The notes: generated by a model from the letters alone, not told the origin. A stretch of DNA of 52,752 nt from Rhodopirellula sp. (GCA_024644085.1 JAHELS010000018.1:1-52752); one strand, 5' to 3'. Numbered from the stretch's first letter, positions 26,813 through 35,704 are shown. Translations and numbers: made by a program.

Positions 26813-28063
26813 TGCGTCGGACGTGCGCAGCAGGATGTCATCTTCCACGACTGCCAATGAAGCGAGTGTCCGCTCGCCTATCTCGTTCTCGGAGACTTCC
26901 TTGAACTTTCGGCCGCTGCGGATCACGGTCGTAACGCCACGCTCGCTGGTGTAGTAAATGTGGTCGCCCGCCATCAACGGCGACGCCGAAAAATTTCCAC
27001 CCACTCGTTCCTGGTAAACGACTTCACCGGACTCCCCATCGACGCACTGCGCGATTCCGTTATCGCTGATCGAGTAGATCAATCCATCGTGCGCAATCAT
27101 CGATGGTGTCTTCGGTACATTCTTGCTCAAACGCCACTGAACATGGGTGTCGGTCACCACCCCGCGACCACTTGGACGGATCGCCAGCATCTTGCTGCTG
27201 TCGAAACCGGTCGAGATGTATACCCGGCCCCGATCGTAGACCGGCTTGGGAACAACCGAATAACCGGTGTAGCGAACGTCCCAGACAATCTCGCCAGTTG
27301 CCGGGTCGAGTGCCAACACACAATCGCTGCCGGGAGCGATGACTTGAGTGTTTCCGCCGACGTCGATCACGGCCGGTGTACAGAACGAAAAGGTTTTTGC
27401 GGCCTCGACCGGGCGCGGAGTCTCCCAGACGATCTGGCCCGTGCTGGCATCGAGCGCGACCACTTTCGGCTGCTTGTCGCCATCGCATGTGAAAATCAGA
27501 TGGTTGCCAACCAGTACCGGGCTGCCGCCATTTCCGTGCGTCGGTCGAAAATGCAAGTCACGATTGGTCCAGATGACATCGCCATCGAGAGTCAAACAGG
27601 CGGTGCCCTGGTATCCGAAGTGCACGAAGATCCGATTCCCGTCGACGATCGGCGTGGGGCTCGCGTGAGAGTTCTTGGAATGGATTTTGGCTGGCCGCTC
27701 GGTAGACTGTTCCATCACCTCGACCTTTTTGATAATCACACCACTTTTCGCATCGATCACGATCATCGAGAGCGAGTACGCCTCGGGCTCGACGTCATCG
27801 ACGCTGTTCGCGTTGAACGGTTTGGCGATGGCTGCGGTCAAGTAGATGCGTCCGCCGCTGACAACGGGCGACGACCAGCCTTCGCCGGGCAATCGCGTAC
27901 GCCACCCAATGTTTTTCTCGGCGGACCATCTCGTCGGCAGCGACTTGTCGGTAATGCCATCCCCTCGCGGACCGCGAAACTGCGGCCACGAATCGTCGGC
28001 ACTCAGGATTCCCGGGGATATCAATGAACAGATGGTGACGGCTAGAATTCGACAGTTCAACAT
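26792..28063 (-). CDS. Exported PQQ-like beta-propeller protein
   Basis: 423 residues from the ATG at 28063, which begins a signal peptide (MLNCRILAVTICSLISPGI, cleavage near LSADD). The mature start SWPQFRGPRGDGITD is the hallmark of a large planctomycete group of quinoprotein-like propellers. Several blades can be traced by repeats such as WSSPVVSGGRIYLTA, SHASPTPIVDGNRIFVHF, VALDASTGQIVWETPRP and VLALDPATGEIVWDVR. Relatives include BamB and PQQ alcohol dehydrogenases, but the catalytic residues of the latter are not seen, so it is more likely a binding or scaffold protein of the periplasm. A paralogue lies at 51331-52617. The reading frame up to 28135 is rejected because it would put 24 residues before the signal peptide. 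Confidence 0.9.
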   Translation of the reverse strand: MLNCRILAVTICSLISPGILSADDSWPQFRGPRGDGITDKSLPTRWSAEKNIGWRTRLPGEGWSSPVVSGGRIYLTAAIAKPFNANSVDDVEPEAYSLSMIVIDAKSGVIIKKVEVMEQSTERPAKIHSKNSHASPTPIVDGNRIFVHFGYQGTACLTLDGDVIWTNRDLHFRPTHGNGGSPVLVGNHLIFTCDGDKQPKVVALDASTGQIVWETPRPVEAAKTFSFCTPAVIDVGGNTQVIAPGSDCVLALDPATGEIVWDVRYTGYSVVPKPVYDRGRVYISTGFDSSKMLAIRPSGRGVVTDTHVQWRLSKNVPKTPSMIAHDGLIYSISDNGIAQCVDGESGEVVYQERVGGNFSASPLMAGDHIYYTSERGVTTVIRSGRKFKEVSENEIGERTLASLAVVEDDILLRTSDALYRIGR

Positions 28064-28182
28064 GGATCGTTTCCGAGGTTGCTCGGTTTTGTTTACAGGG
28101 ATGGAATTGGAACCGTACATGATACGGTCCCGCACATGTTTCTCGCCACAACTTTGCCGACGTTTCGACGCCGGACATCTTC

Positions 28183-28380
28183 ATGCCGTCAGATCCAAGC
28201 AAGCCGGATGAATCTTCACCTTGCATTGGGATTTGCAGGGCCAATGCAAACGGAATCTGCGAAGGCTGTTTTCGAACCCTCCGTGAAATCGCGCAGTGGT
28301 CGGTCATCTCTCGTGACGAACGTGTGGAAATCAAACGGATTGCCGGGGAGCGTCGTCTGAAAAACGGGGCGGACGACTGA
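28183..28380 (+). CDS. Small cysteine-rich DUF1289 protein
   Basis: 65 residues with the DUF1289 signature: CIGICRANANGICEGCFRT followed by LREIAQWSVISRDERVEIK. The four cysteines (about residues 14, 18, 26, 29) could bind zinc or an iron-sulfur cluster; proteins of this family are usually 50-80 residues and of unknown function, often described as Fe-S or zinc binding without proof. It is divergent from the PQQ-propeller gene (gap 119 bp, which must contain promoters for both) and its stop is only 2 bp from the end of the convergent hydrolase gene. Confidence 0.88.
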   Translation: MPSDPSKPDESSPCIGICRANANGICEGCFRTLREIAQWSVISRDERVEIKRIAGERRLKNGADD

Positions 28381-28382
28381 GT

Positions 28383-30566
28383 TCACTCGTTGTCTCGAAT
28401 CAGGGATGCGATCTCACCGCGACGATTCCGGTCAATATAAACGAGTCGATCGGACGCACCGGCCGCATCGTAGGTCTCTCTAACGACTCCTGACTTGCCC
28501 GCATTGTCGATCACCACAAGTTCGGCCGGCGCGCAAAGCGAGAGCAAACCATCAACATCGAGGTATTTGACTGCGGCGGGTACGAACATCGGATCGTCGT
28601 GCTTTTCCAAATCGATGAACTGAAAACGTTCAACGTCGAGGATCGTCTTTCCGATGGCATCTCCTGACTGGCTTCGTGCCGCGGCGACCAGAGGCCCCGC
28701 GGTACTGCCGAGTCCGACCAGGTGCACGTCGCCGTCGCTCGTGGAGTGCGCGTAGCGAATCAGCGACAAAATGTCGTGCACTCGCTTCGCGAACAGGCAG
28801 TTGTTGAATCCGTAGGTGTAACCGGAAAATCGCTGCCACCCCTCCGTGCCGTCGCGCTGGTACCACATCCTTTGCGCGGCGACAGGTTGACCGTCATCGG
28901 TAAATTCCCCCTGACCAAACAGATCAGCCGTGATGACCTCGAATCCATCTTCGACAAGATCTCGCACAGGCGTGATCAGATGGTCGGCGTCCATCACCGA
29001 GGATTTTCCGGAGTCGCCGATCCATATGACCTTGCCACGTTGTTTCTTTCGAGGCGCTGCGATGCGATAGGCTGGAAGCTGCTCACCCCGGTCGACGTGA
29101 TCAAGGAACCCTATGTGCACATCGACGTCATCGACCGCGACCGAGTCCGTCTGGGTGAAGGTGACGTCGCCGACCTGGTCCAACCGGCGGCCCAGAATCG
29201 TCTCCCACGCACCGCCGACAATATTTTTATACCTTCTCAGATCATCGGCAGTGCTGGGCACCAGCGACGTCATCTGTTTGTCCGAATCGGCCGTCGCCAT
29301 TTGCAGCAGTTTCACTTCGTGTGCATCACCAACCTGGTCGCCCGAGGGTCGCGGGTGCTCGTCGGTCCAAACGGTCGCTTCTTCGCGCGTGAGGGGTACG
29401 AGATCGCGCTCTTTGATCGGCGTCTCAAATCCGAGCTGGAAATGCCGATTGAAAAACGAATACATCGCCGCCCGATTGACCTGGTTGTAGTTGTGCTTGA
29501 ACTGCGTGTGAAAAACGGCGGTCAAACGGTCGGTGTGGCCAAGCATCTCGTACAAGCCGACCAGATCCGGATATCCCTTGGTTTCCAATTCAATCGTCCA
29601 GTCGTCGGCCGCGGTCAATCCGAGAGGCCGTGGCGCCGTTGCCGCCGCGATATCGATGTTCCCCTGGTCAATTCGCAACAGCGGCGCGTTCTCACAGGTG
29701 CAGCCTCCCTGCATGGCCGTGGAAACCATCACACAAGGCATCGCGGCGGCGATTCGGTCATCGATCGCGGAGATGATCATTGATTGGGTGCCGCCGCCGC
29801 TGGCGCCAGTGACACCGATGCGACTCGGATCGGTCTCTTTCAATTCGAGCAGAAAATCAATTGCGCGGATCGAGTTCCACGTTTGCAGACCCATCATGTT
29901 CTGCTGTCGAAGGTCAGCTTGGACGCTCATGAAGCCCCAGTCGTCGGCCTTGTCCAGGTGCGACCACTTCGACGGCCGATGTTCGATTTGTATCGAATCG
30001 GCGTTGCCCGTCATGTCATAGACGAATACCAAACATCCCATCCTTGCCAACTGCACCGCCCGCGCCTGGATCGGATAACGGCCCCCAATTTTGAACTGCT
30101 CGGCGCCGCTCTCTAGATCGCCGCTGACCTGCTTTTCACCCGCGTCATAGAACCGTCCCTGGTTCCAATGGCCGTGCGGCGACAGAATCGCCGGCATCGG
30201 ACCCTTCTGGTCGACCGGCCGATAGAGGCTACCGGTAAGAAAGTGCCCCGGTGCCGACTCAAGGTAGACTCGGTCAACGACATAATCGTCTCGCTCAACG
30301 CGGCCATGAATGACCGCCCGCATCGGTGTTTTCGTCGGCAATGGCCAAAGACCTTGCGAGACCAGGATGCGACGGCGAATCTCGGCTTGACGATCGTCCC
30401 ACTGCCGCGTCGTCTCGACGCGCTGGAACGGAAAATAGCCGTTCAGGTTTCGCAGTTCGCCAGTCCGGATGTCACTGGGTCCGCCTTCGGGAAAGGCGCG
30501 AGGCATCTCGCCGGCGCAATGGCCCAGCATGCAAACACTGATCAACATTCCTGCGGCGTATCGCAT
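28383..30566 (-). CDS. Exported double alpha/beta-hydrolase (acetylxylan-esterase-like)
   Basis: 727 residues with a signal peptide (MRYAAGMLISVCMLGHCAG). The first hydrolase domain (about 90-400) has the nucleophile elbow GVTGASGGGTQS, with HGHWNQGRFYD ahead of it as oxyanion region and an FHTQFKHNYN segment that could supply the histidine; this pattern matches acetylxylan esterase / cinnamoyl-esterase-like proteins. The second half (about 480-720) again looks like an alpha/beta-hydrolase (KVIWIGDSGKSS, GFEVITADLFGQGEF) but its elbow reads LVGLGSTAGPLV, not a clean GxSxG, so it is probably non-catalytic. The gene is the last of a minus-strand run (methyltransferase, TIM-barrel protein, hydrolase) with short gaps of 23 and 53 bp. 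Deacylation of a polysaccharide or glycoside is the likely role. Confidence 0.85.
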   Translation of the reverse strand: MRYAAGMLISVCMLGHCAGEMPRAFPEGGPSDIRTGELRNLNGYFPFQRVETTRQWDDRQAEIRRRILVSQGLWPLPTKTPMRAVIHGRVERDDYVVDRVYLESAPGHFLTGSLYRPVDQKGPMPAILSPHGHWNQGRFYDAGEKQVSGDLESGAEQFKIGGRYPIQARAVQLARMGCLVFVYDMTGNADSIQIEHRPSKWSHLDKADDWGFMSVQADLRQQNMMGLQTWNSIRAIDFLLELKETDPSRIGVTGASGGGTQSMIISAIDDRIAAAMPCVMVSTAMQGGCTCENAPLLRIDQGNIDIAAATAPRPLGLTAADDWTIELETKGYPDLVGLYEMLGHTDRLTAVFHTQFKHNYNQVNRAAMYSFFNRHFQLGFETPIKERDLVPLTREEATVWTDEHPRPSGDQVGDAHEVKLLQMATADSDKQMTSLVPSTADDLRRYKNIVGGAWETILGRRLDQVGDVTFTQTDSVAVDDVDVHIGFLDHVDRGEQLPAYRIAAPRKKQRGKVIWIGDSGKSSVMDADHLITPVRDLVEDGFEVITADLFGQGEFTDDGQPVAAQRMWYQRDGTEGWQRFSGYTYGFNNCLFAKRVHDILSLIRYAHSTSDGDVHLVGLGSTAGPLVAAARSQSGDAIGKTILDVERFQFIDLEKHDDPMFVPAAVKYLDVDGLLSLCAPAELVVIDNAGKSGVVRETYDAAGASDRLVYIDRNRRGEIASLIRDNE

Positions 30567-30619
30567 TGCCTTACCTTTGACGACAAACGTGAACCAGACA
30601 ATCTCGAAACGAGCATTGG

Positions 30620-31501
30620 CTATTGGATGGTCTTCAGCAGTGCGGCCAGACCTTCGAGATTCTGGCGCAATGATTCTTCGGCATCCATTTCGTTTCGATG
30701 ATCGAGAATTCCAATGGGTCCGCCATATCCCTGTCTGATCACCTGAGCGATCATCGCGCGTTCGTGTTTCCCGCTGCCAATCGGAAGAATCTTGTTGGTG
30801 TGGCCATCCACGGAGTCAGGATCGGCCATGCCGTTAAGGTTCAAACAAAGCAAGTAAGGAAGCATTTGCTCGAGCGCCTTCGAAAAACCGTCGATGTGTT
30901 CGTGGCCGTGATGAAAGTTGTAGACGATTCCAACGTGGTCGGCGTCATGATGCTCGCGCAGATGCTCGCAAACCGCTACCAGGTTGTCGGGCTGGCCCCC
31001 CCAGCCACCATGATTGTAGAGACCAAGTTTCAATCCCAATTGGCGCGTCTTGAGCACCATCGGCAACATCGATTCAGCGGCAAGGGCAACCATTTCGTGC
31101 TGCGAGCCCTCGCTTGGTGATCTCAGCGTGATCCAAATCTGAGGGCGGATCTGTCCGCCGCGAATGAAAGGTTCAATCGCGTCGTGCCAACTCCAAAACG
31201 CAAAGAACTCGATCCCATGTTCCCGGTACTGCTTGACTTCTTCGGGGAAACTTTCGACGTGCTGGGCGCGCCAATCGTAAGCAACACGGCGCATTCCCAA
31301 TCGCTTGATCATTTCGGCGCGCTCAGCGGGCGTCCGATTCCTGGCATCAAACGGAACAATGCACCAGGCGACCAAATTCGTTGGCCGCAGCGAGTCCGGC
31401 ACGCCATCGGTTTCGGCCGCGGCGACTGGTTCGATAAAAAATATCGGCGTGATGGTGAAAAGGATGCACGCTACGACCAATGCGGCGAATGACTGTTTCA
31501 T
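30620..31501 (-). CDS. Exported TIM-barrel protein, sugar phosphate isomerase/epimerase-like
   Basis: 293 residues from the ATG at 31501, with AAGGAG upstream and a signal peptide (QSFAALVVACILFTITPIFF). The frame open to 31555 would overlap the previous gene. The barrel resembles the xylose-isomerase-like / AP-endonuclease-2 superfamily: RLGMRRVAYDWRAQHVESF, LGLKLGLYNHGGWGGQPDN, HVGIVYNFHHGHEHIDGF, GPIGILDHRNEMDAEESL. His, Asp and Glu residues suitable for a metal site are visible. Many secreted members in planctomycetes occur with Gfo/Idh oxidoreductases and ThuA-like proteins in sugar degradation; no assigned reaction. It lies between a methyltransferase and an exported hydrolase. Confidence 0.86.
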   Translation of the reverse strand: MKQSFAALVVACILFTITPIFFIEPVAAAETDGVPDSLRPTNLVAWCIVPFDARNRTPAERAEMIKRLGMRRVAYDWRAQHVESFPEEVKQYREHGIEFFAFWSWHDAIEPFIRGGQIRPQIWITLRSPSEGSQHEMVALAAESMLPMVLKTRQLGLKLGLYNHGGWGGQPDNLVAVCEHLREHHDADHVGIVYNFHHGHEHIDGFSKALEQMLPYLLCLNLNGMADPDSVDGHTNKILPIGSGKHERAMIAQVIRQGYGGPIGILDHRNEMDAEESLRQNLEGLAALLKTIQ

Positions 31502-31524
31502 TGCTGAAGAATCTCCTTGGACGT

Positions 31525-32370
31525 TTACTTGACGGCAACGATATAGCAAATCCAACTCGGATCACTCGGCGCATCCTCGCTGCGTTTCCACTCGCCGAAA
31601 TCTTCATCGTCTTCGTCTTCGATTTCCCAGTAGACGTGGCTTTCCCGGAAGCCGGCCTCGGCGAGCATCTCACGCACTTCGGGGATGGTCCAGAAACGCC
31701 AATGGTACTCAAAGGCGCGTTTTAACTTGCTACCATCGGCAAACTTGAAACTGATGTAAAAACTGGCATCCGCATTGACCGGATTAAAACTCGCCTGTTC
31801 CCAGTGATACTTGAATCCCTTCTTGCCTTTTTTGATCGTCCGCTTGTCGATCAATTCCTCCTCGTAACATTCGCCTCCGCCCATCATGTCCATGATCATG
31901 ATGCCTTGCGGATTCAGGTTCGAGCGGGCGATCTTGAAGTATTCGATCACCTCCGCGCGGGTCTTGAAAATCCAGAAAGAAAAATTCTGGGCGGCGAGAA
32001 TATCGGCGGCGGGGCGGTTACGTTTACGAACATCTTGCTCGATCAATCGGACACGCTTCTGTTGCGTGGGAGCTAATTTCGCCAGATTGTGCTCGCGTCC
32101 CCATTGCAGGGTCTCGCCGCAGAGGTCAACGCCAATAGCAGTTCTCTTGGGGTGCGACGCCACCCACCGGCAGCAGACCGCAAACGTACCGCAAAAATCT
32201 TCGCGCAACGAATATGGTTTGCGGCGGAACGCCTCGCGATACGCCTGCTCGAAGAATTCGATCTCGTGATCAGGTGTCTGTACCGATTTTTGATAACAAT
32301 CAAACTTGTCTGCTCGATCGGCCAGCGTCTTGTGTGCCGAATTGCCTTTTTTTTGTTTCGTTCCTGCCAT
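31525..32370 (-). CDS. Class I SAM-dependent methyltransferase
   Basis: 281 residues from the ATG at 32370; a TTG at 32397 is the only alternative. The SAM-binding motif is atypical: REDFCGTFAVCCRWVAS replaces the usual D-x-G-x-G-x-G, followed by TAIGVDLCGETLQWGREHN (acidic residue after strand 2) and ADILAAQNFSFWIF. This FCGTF variant belongs to a recognisable group of uncharacterised bacterial methyltransferases. The C-terminus is acidic (IEDEDDEDFGEWKRSED) and ends WICYIVAVK. Substrate unknown. It is the first gene of a tight minus-strand run; the ~390-bp region upstream presumably contains the promoter. Confidence 0.85.
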   Translation of the reverse strand: MAGTKQKKGNSAHKTLADRADKFDCYQKSVQTPDHEIEFFEQAYREAFRRKPYSLREDFCGTFAVCCRWVASHPKRTAIGVDLCGETLQWGREHNLAKLAPTQQKRVRLIEQDVRKRNRPAADILAAQNFSFWIFKTRAEVIEYFKIARSNLNPQGIMIMDMMGGGECYEEELIDKRTIKKGKKGFKYHWEQASFNPVNADASFYISFKFADGSKLKRAFEYHWRFWTIPEVREMLAEAGFRESHVYWEIEDEDDEDFGEWKRSEDAPSDPSWICYIVAVK

Positions 32371-32763
32371 CGCTTGGTGTGTTCTCTTGAGGTGCAAAAA
32401 GTCGTGTGCGGCTTGAGAAGCATAGTCTGAGTGTCGATGTCTTTTGCGAGTGGTTCAAATTGTCGCAGCTGACGGCTTCGAATCCTAACGGACGGGCCGC
32501 GTACCACCAGAGTCCCAAATGTCAAAAAACTGGAGGGCATTCGCCAACTGTGCGGATCGGCACGACGTTGATGGCCCCCTACCGCGGCGGAAGAGGCACC
32601 AAACCCTCTCGCAAAATCGGCCCGTTTTCACTATGGTTTACGCAAGTGTGGCAGCTTGCTGTCGCGCTCGCGTCCGGGGTGTTTTGCCCCAATGCCCCGG
32701 GCGCTCTTTTTTTCTCGCGGGAACTCCCGCCCTCTACTCACCACTCTCGGTGACTCACCACTT
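32371..32763. other. Intergenic region with stem-loops, no supported gene
   Basis: 393 bp between the methyltransferase start and the rhomboid stop (both minus strand). It contains a terminator-like hairpin facing the + strand (separate entry), a short hairpin GCGGG-AACT-CCCGC at 32717-32730, and a 10-bp direct repeat AGTGGTGAGT near the rhomboid end. A forward frame of 115 codons crosses it but looks non-coding. A TTCGAATCC string near 32481 recalls a tRNA T-loop but no tRNA fold can be built around it. The left part likely carries the methyltransferase promoter. Confidence 0.5.
32674..32713 (+). terminator. Orphan intrinsic-terminator-like hairpin
   Basis: Arms CCGGGG (32674-32679) and CCCCGG (32695-32700) are followed by GCGC, TC and seven T residues (about 32707-32713), the order of an intrinsic terminator on the + strand. 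A shorter alternative stem GGGG/CCCC lies inside. No + strand gene lies upstream for several kilobases, so it either ends an unannotated small RNA or is fortuitous. Confidence 0.4.
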
Positions 32764-33360
32764 TTAGCGTCTGAAAAAAGCTCGCTCCGACCTCGCGTAG
32801 GTTGTGCTTCCATAAGCCACCACCACGCCGGCGACGGCTCCGCACAAATGTCCGTCCCACGAAACCTCACCGCCCCATCGCGGAAGCACGCCACTTAGCA
32901 AAGTGCCTCCGTACATCACGGCGACCACGATCGAAATTGTTAACGGTATCAATCGCTTCTCGAGGATTCCCGAAACAATCAAGAACGCCGAGAGTCCAAA
33001 TACCAATCCGCTTGCGCCGACATGCGTCGCGGCGCGACCGAAGACCCATAACAGGCTGCCGCTGATGATCACGATCCAACACGTGACCGCACCGCCTCCG
33101 GCCCGCGACCCGGCGAGCAGACCCAACAAGATGGCCAGCGACAACGTATTGCCAAGTACGTGAGTGAATCCATCATGAAGCAGGGGCATCAGTGGGATCC
33201 CGATCAACCCCACCAACGTCCGTGGTCGCAGTCCCCAGTCCGTCAAGGTAGCGGGAATCACAGAATCAACGATGAACACCAACCAAATCACCAGCATGAA
33301 TATTCCGATCGAATAGAATTCGCTGCGCAGGTCATGGCGGCTTCGGAAGACGGAACTCAT
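32764..33360 (-). CDS. Rhomboid family intramembrane serine protease
   Basis: 198 residues, almost all hydrophobic, with about six membrane helices. The rhomboid catalytic elements are present: HDGFTHVLGNTLSL (His and Asn of helix 2), the nucleophile motif HVGASGLVFGLSAFLI (GxSG) and the histidine of the last helix in SWDGHLCGAVAGVVVAYG. The family cleaves membrane-anchored proteins within the bilayer. The length matches the basic six-helix bacterial form with no cytosolic domain. GAGAAG before the ATG serves as ribosome site. It is divergent from a DUF1501 gene; the shared 125-bp gap contains a double palindromic repeat. Confidence 0.92.
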   Translation of the reverse strand: MSSVFRSRHDLRSEFYSIGIFMLVIWLVFIVDSVIPATLTDWGLRPRTLVGLIGIPLMPLLHDGFTHVLGNTLSLAILLGLLAGSRAGGGAVTCWIVIISGSLLWVFGRAATHVGASGLVFGLSAFLIVSGILEKRLIPLTISIVVAVMYGGTLLSGVLPRWGGEVSWDGHLCGAVAGVVVAYGSTTYARSERAFFRR

Positions 33361-33426
33361 GCACTTCTCACTTCATGACCGGGCGCAGTTTCGACAAAAT
33401 CGATGTAAAATAGCGAATCCGGCCTC

Positions 33427-33459
33427 GTTCGCTCCGCGGAGTTTGTTCGCTCCGCGGAG
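33427..33459. repeat. Two direct copies of a 15-bp palindrome-bearing unit
   Basis: GTTCGCTCCGCGGAG occurs at 33427-33441 and again at 33445-33459, an 18-bp period. Each copy contains the perfect palindrome CTCCGCGGAG, extended to GCTCCGCGGAGC in the second. It lies in the 125-bp divergent gap between the rhomboid and DUF1501 genes, 27 bp before the latter's ATG. It could be a regulatory site for one or both promoters or a small dispersed repeat. Confidence 0.6.
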
Positions 33460-33485
33460 CATGATCGATATCACGCAGGGACCCA

Positions 33486-34907
33486 ATGATACACTCGAAA
33501 ATGTCCACCCGACGCCAGTTGTTTCAGACCTGTGGAGTCGGGTTGGGCAAGCTCGCTTTGGCGTCGTTGATGGTACGCGAGTTTGGTTCGCAAAGTGCGA
33601 GCGCAGCGTTTGTCTCTGCGCGCGGGTTTCATCATCCGCCGCGGGTCAAACGGGTGATCTATTTGTTCATGGCCGGTGCACCGAGCCAGTTGGACCTGTT
33701 CGATTTCAAACCCAAGCTTACCGAGCTCGAAGGCAAATCCATTCCGCCTTCGGTGATCGCGGGCCAGCGTTACGCATTCATTCAACCCGATGCTGCCGTG
33801 CTGTCCCCGCGATTCAAATTTGCGAGACACGGCCAATCGGGTGCTGAGATTTCCGAGGTGATGCCGCATCTCGGGTCGATCGCTGATGACATTGCCATTG
33901 TTAAGAGCGTCCACACCGATCAATTCAATCACTCGCCGGCACAGCTGTTCGTCAACACGGGCAGCCCCATTCCCGGTCGTCCCGCAATGGGGTCGTGGCT
34001 CAGTTACGGGATCGGCAGCGATACCGACGACTTGCCCGGTTTCGTGGTGCTCAACAGCGGCGGAAACCTCTCCGGTGGTGCTGCGATGTGGAACGCCGGG
34101 TTCTTACCCGGTGAACACCAGGGGGTGCCCTTTCGCTCCAACGGCGATCCGATTCTGCACGTCGCCAACCCGCCCGGCATCGATACCCAGGTGCAACGAG
34201 AGACGATTGACCTGATTCGACAACTCAACCAGCGCCGGTTGGAGAAAACGGCGATTGAACAGATCGAGACGCGGATCGAATCGTACGAGATGGCCTACCG
34301 AATGCAAGCGCGGGCACCGGAGCTGATGGATTTCTCATCCGAAAGTCAATCAACCCTCGATCAGTACGGTGTTGGCAAAGACGACAAGGGATCGTTCGCC
34401 AAGAATTGCCTGCTCGCTCGACGGTTGGCCGAACGGGGTGTCCGCTTTATCCAGCTCTACCATTCCGGTTGGGACCATCACAGCAATGTCGAGAACGGGG
34501 TCCGAAACCAATGCGGCCAGACCGACCAGGCCTGCGCGGCTCTGGTCAAGGACCTCAAACGACGTGGAATGCTCGACGAAACGCTGGTGGTCTGGGGAGG
34601 CGAATTTGGGCGAACACCGATGGTCGAAGCCAGCGCCGCCCTGGGGCGAAAGCTCGGGCGCGATCACCATCCTCAGGCGTTCACGATGTGGATGGCCGGA
34701 GGCGGGATCCGCGCCGGCCAAACCGTCGGCAAGACCGACGACCTCGGTTTTCATCCCGTTGAATACCCCGTTCACGTCCACGATATTCAGGCAACCATCC
34801 TGCACCAACTGGGAATCGATCACGAGCGGTTAACCTTTACCTATGCAGGTCGACCGTTTCGATTGACCGACGTACACGGACACGTGATCGAAAAGCTTGT
34901 CAATTAA
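33486..34907 (+). CDS. DUF1501 domain protein with Tat-type signal
   Basis: 473 residues. The N-terminus has a twin-arginine export signal (STRRQLFQTCGVGLGKLALA). The rest matches DUF1501, a sulfatase/alkaline-phosphatase-fold family very common in planctomycetes: VIYLFMAGAPSQLDLFDFKP, AEISEVMPHLGSIADDIAIV, GVRFIQLYHSGWDHHSN, LVVWGGEFGRTPMVE, DHHPQAFTMWMAGGGIRAG. Members usually sit next to a DUF1549/DUF1553 gene; this one does not, unlike its paralogue at 39343-40617. Function is not established; roles in sulfated polysaccharide use have been suggested for the group. CAGGGA upstream of the ATG is a reasonable ribosome site. Confidence 0.92.
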   Translation: MIHSKMSTRRQLFQTCGVGLGKLALASLMVREFGSQSASAAFVSARGFHHPPRVKRVIYLFMAGAPSQLDLFDFKPKLTELEGKSIPPSVIAGQRYAFIQPDAAVLSPRFKFARHGQSGAEISEVMPHLGSIADDIAIVKSVHTDQFNHSPAQLFVNTGSPIPGRPAMGSWLSYGIGSDTDDLPGFVVLNSGGNLSGGAAMWNAGFLPGEHQGVPFRSNGDPILHVANPPGIDTQVQRETIDLIRQLNQRRLEKTAIEQIETRIESYEMAYRMQARAPELMDFSSESQSTLDQYGVGKDDKGSFAKNCLLARRLAERGVRFIQLYHSGWDHHSNVENGVRNQCGQTDQACAALVKDLKRRGMLDETLVVWGGEFGRTPMVEASAALGRKLGRDHHPQAFTMWMAGGGIRAGQTVGKTDDLGFHPVEYPVHVHDIQATILHQLGIDHERLTFTYAGRPFRLTDVHGHVIEKLVN

Positions 34908-34965
34908 TGCGCGGCCGGGCATTCGATTACGCATGACGTTGATCACGGATCACATCGGGGACCGC

Positions 34966-35691
34966 ATGAAAGAGAACCCATCGAGCGCGCAAACGCGAAC
35001 CGAGGAGGACGCCCACCGCGAGCTGTTTGTGATCAATGATTTTCGGTCGATGCCCGCGAAAGAAATGCGACCGATGTTCGACACGTTTGGCCGGTGGTTG
35101 GCCGCATGGTGGCAATACAAGATCCGCGGAAAGAGCGACCACCCGGAATTTGTTCTCGAGATGCGTCGATTGACCAGGGCAAAGCACGTTCCAAAGCGAA
35201 TTCAAAAGAACTTTGACCCCTATCTCGAAAAACTCAAACGCAGCGGCTTCGTCCACAGCTTCGATGCCACCGTTGGGGCGCTGGGTCCCTACTCCTGTGG
35301 ACTGCTGGGGATGACCGACGAAGAAACCTATGTTCATTTTGTCGCCTTCCACGCCGTGACCCAAATCGAGGGCCGCATCGCAGATGACTCTTTTTTCAGA
35401 TTCCTGTCCTGGCTCGACGACGAAACTTTGATCGAAACGATTTCCCGTGGACAACACCCCTCCCCGCGCCGCGGAATCGATCGCCTCGAGTTTGCCGCGG
35501 ACGATCCGATCACAATGCTCCGGCGGCACCGCGAGCGACTACGCAAGAAATCGGTCCAGAAAATCAATCCCAGTGATTTATGGGCACGTATCGAGGCAGA
35601 GCATCAAAGTCAGGTCGACGATTTTATCGCCAGGGGCGTGATCCGGGCCGCCACGCCTGCCGAGGTGACTCGGATTCGGCGGAGCTTGTAA
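34966..35691 (+). CDS. Hypothetical protein
   Basis: 241 residues from the ATG at 34966, preferred because GGGGA lies just upstream; an ATG at 34933 in the same frame is possible and would give 252. No signal peptide or membrane segment. The sequence is mixed helical with many charged residues; visible stretches are MFDTFGRWLAAWWQYKIRG, RSGFVHSFDATVGALGPYSC and RHRERLRKKSVQKINPSDLW. I recognise no domain. It lies between a DUF1501 gene and moaA, 13 bp before the latter, so it may be co-transcribed with moaA. No role in molybdenum cofactor synthesis can be inferred from sequence. Confidence 0.75.
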   Translation: MKENPSSAQTRTEEDAHRELFVINDFRSMPAKEMRPMFDTFGRWLAAWWQYKIRGKSDHPEFVLEMRRLTRAKHVPKRIQKNFDPYLEKLKRSGFVHSFDATVGALGPYSCGLLGMTDEETYVHFVAFHAVTQIEGRIADDSFFRFLSWLDDETLIETISRGQHPSPRRGIDRLEFAADDPITMLRRHRERLRKKSVQKINPSDLWARIEAEHQSQVDDFIARGVIRAATPAEVTRIRRSL

Positions 35692-35704
35692 GTATGATTC
35701 ACGC

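Noticed and set aside
26960-28027. 355-codon + strand frame
   Set aside because: Antisense to the PQQ-propeller gene, no recognisable protein.
28722-29783. 353-codon + strand frame
   Set aside because: Antisense to the double hydrolase gene, whose motifs and signal peptide are clear.
32440-32520. Possible tRNA suggested by TTCGAATCC
   Set aside because: No matching T-stem, acceptor stem or anticodon arm could be built on either strand.
32406-32753. 115-codon + strand frame in the large intergenic gap
   Set aside because: No ribosome site, odd composition and no family features; ends beyond the terminator-like hairpin.
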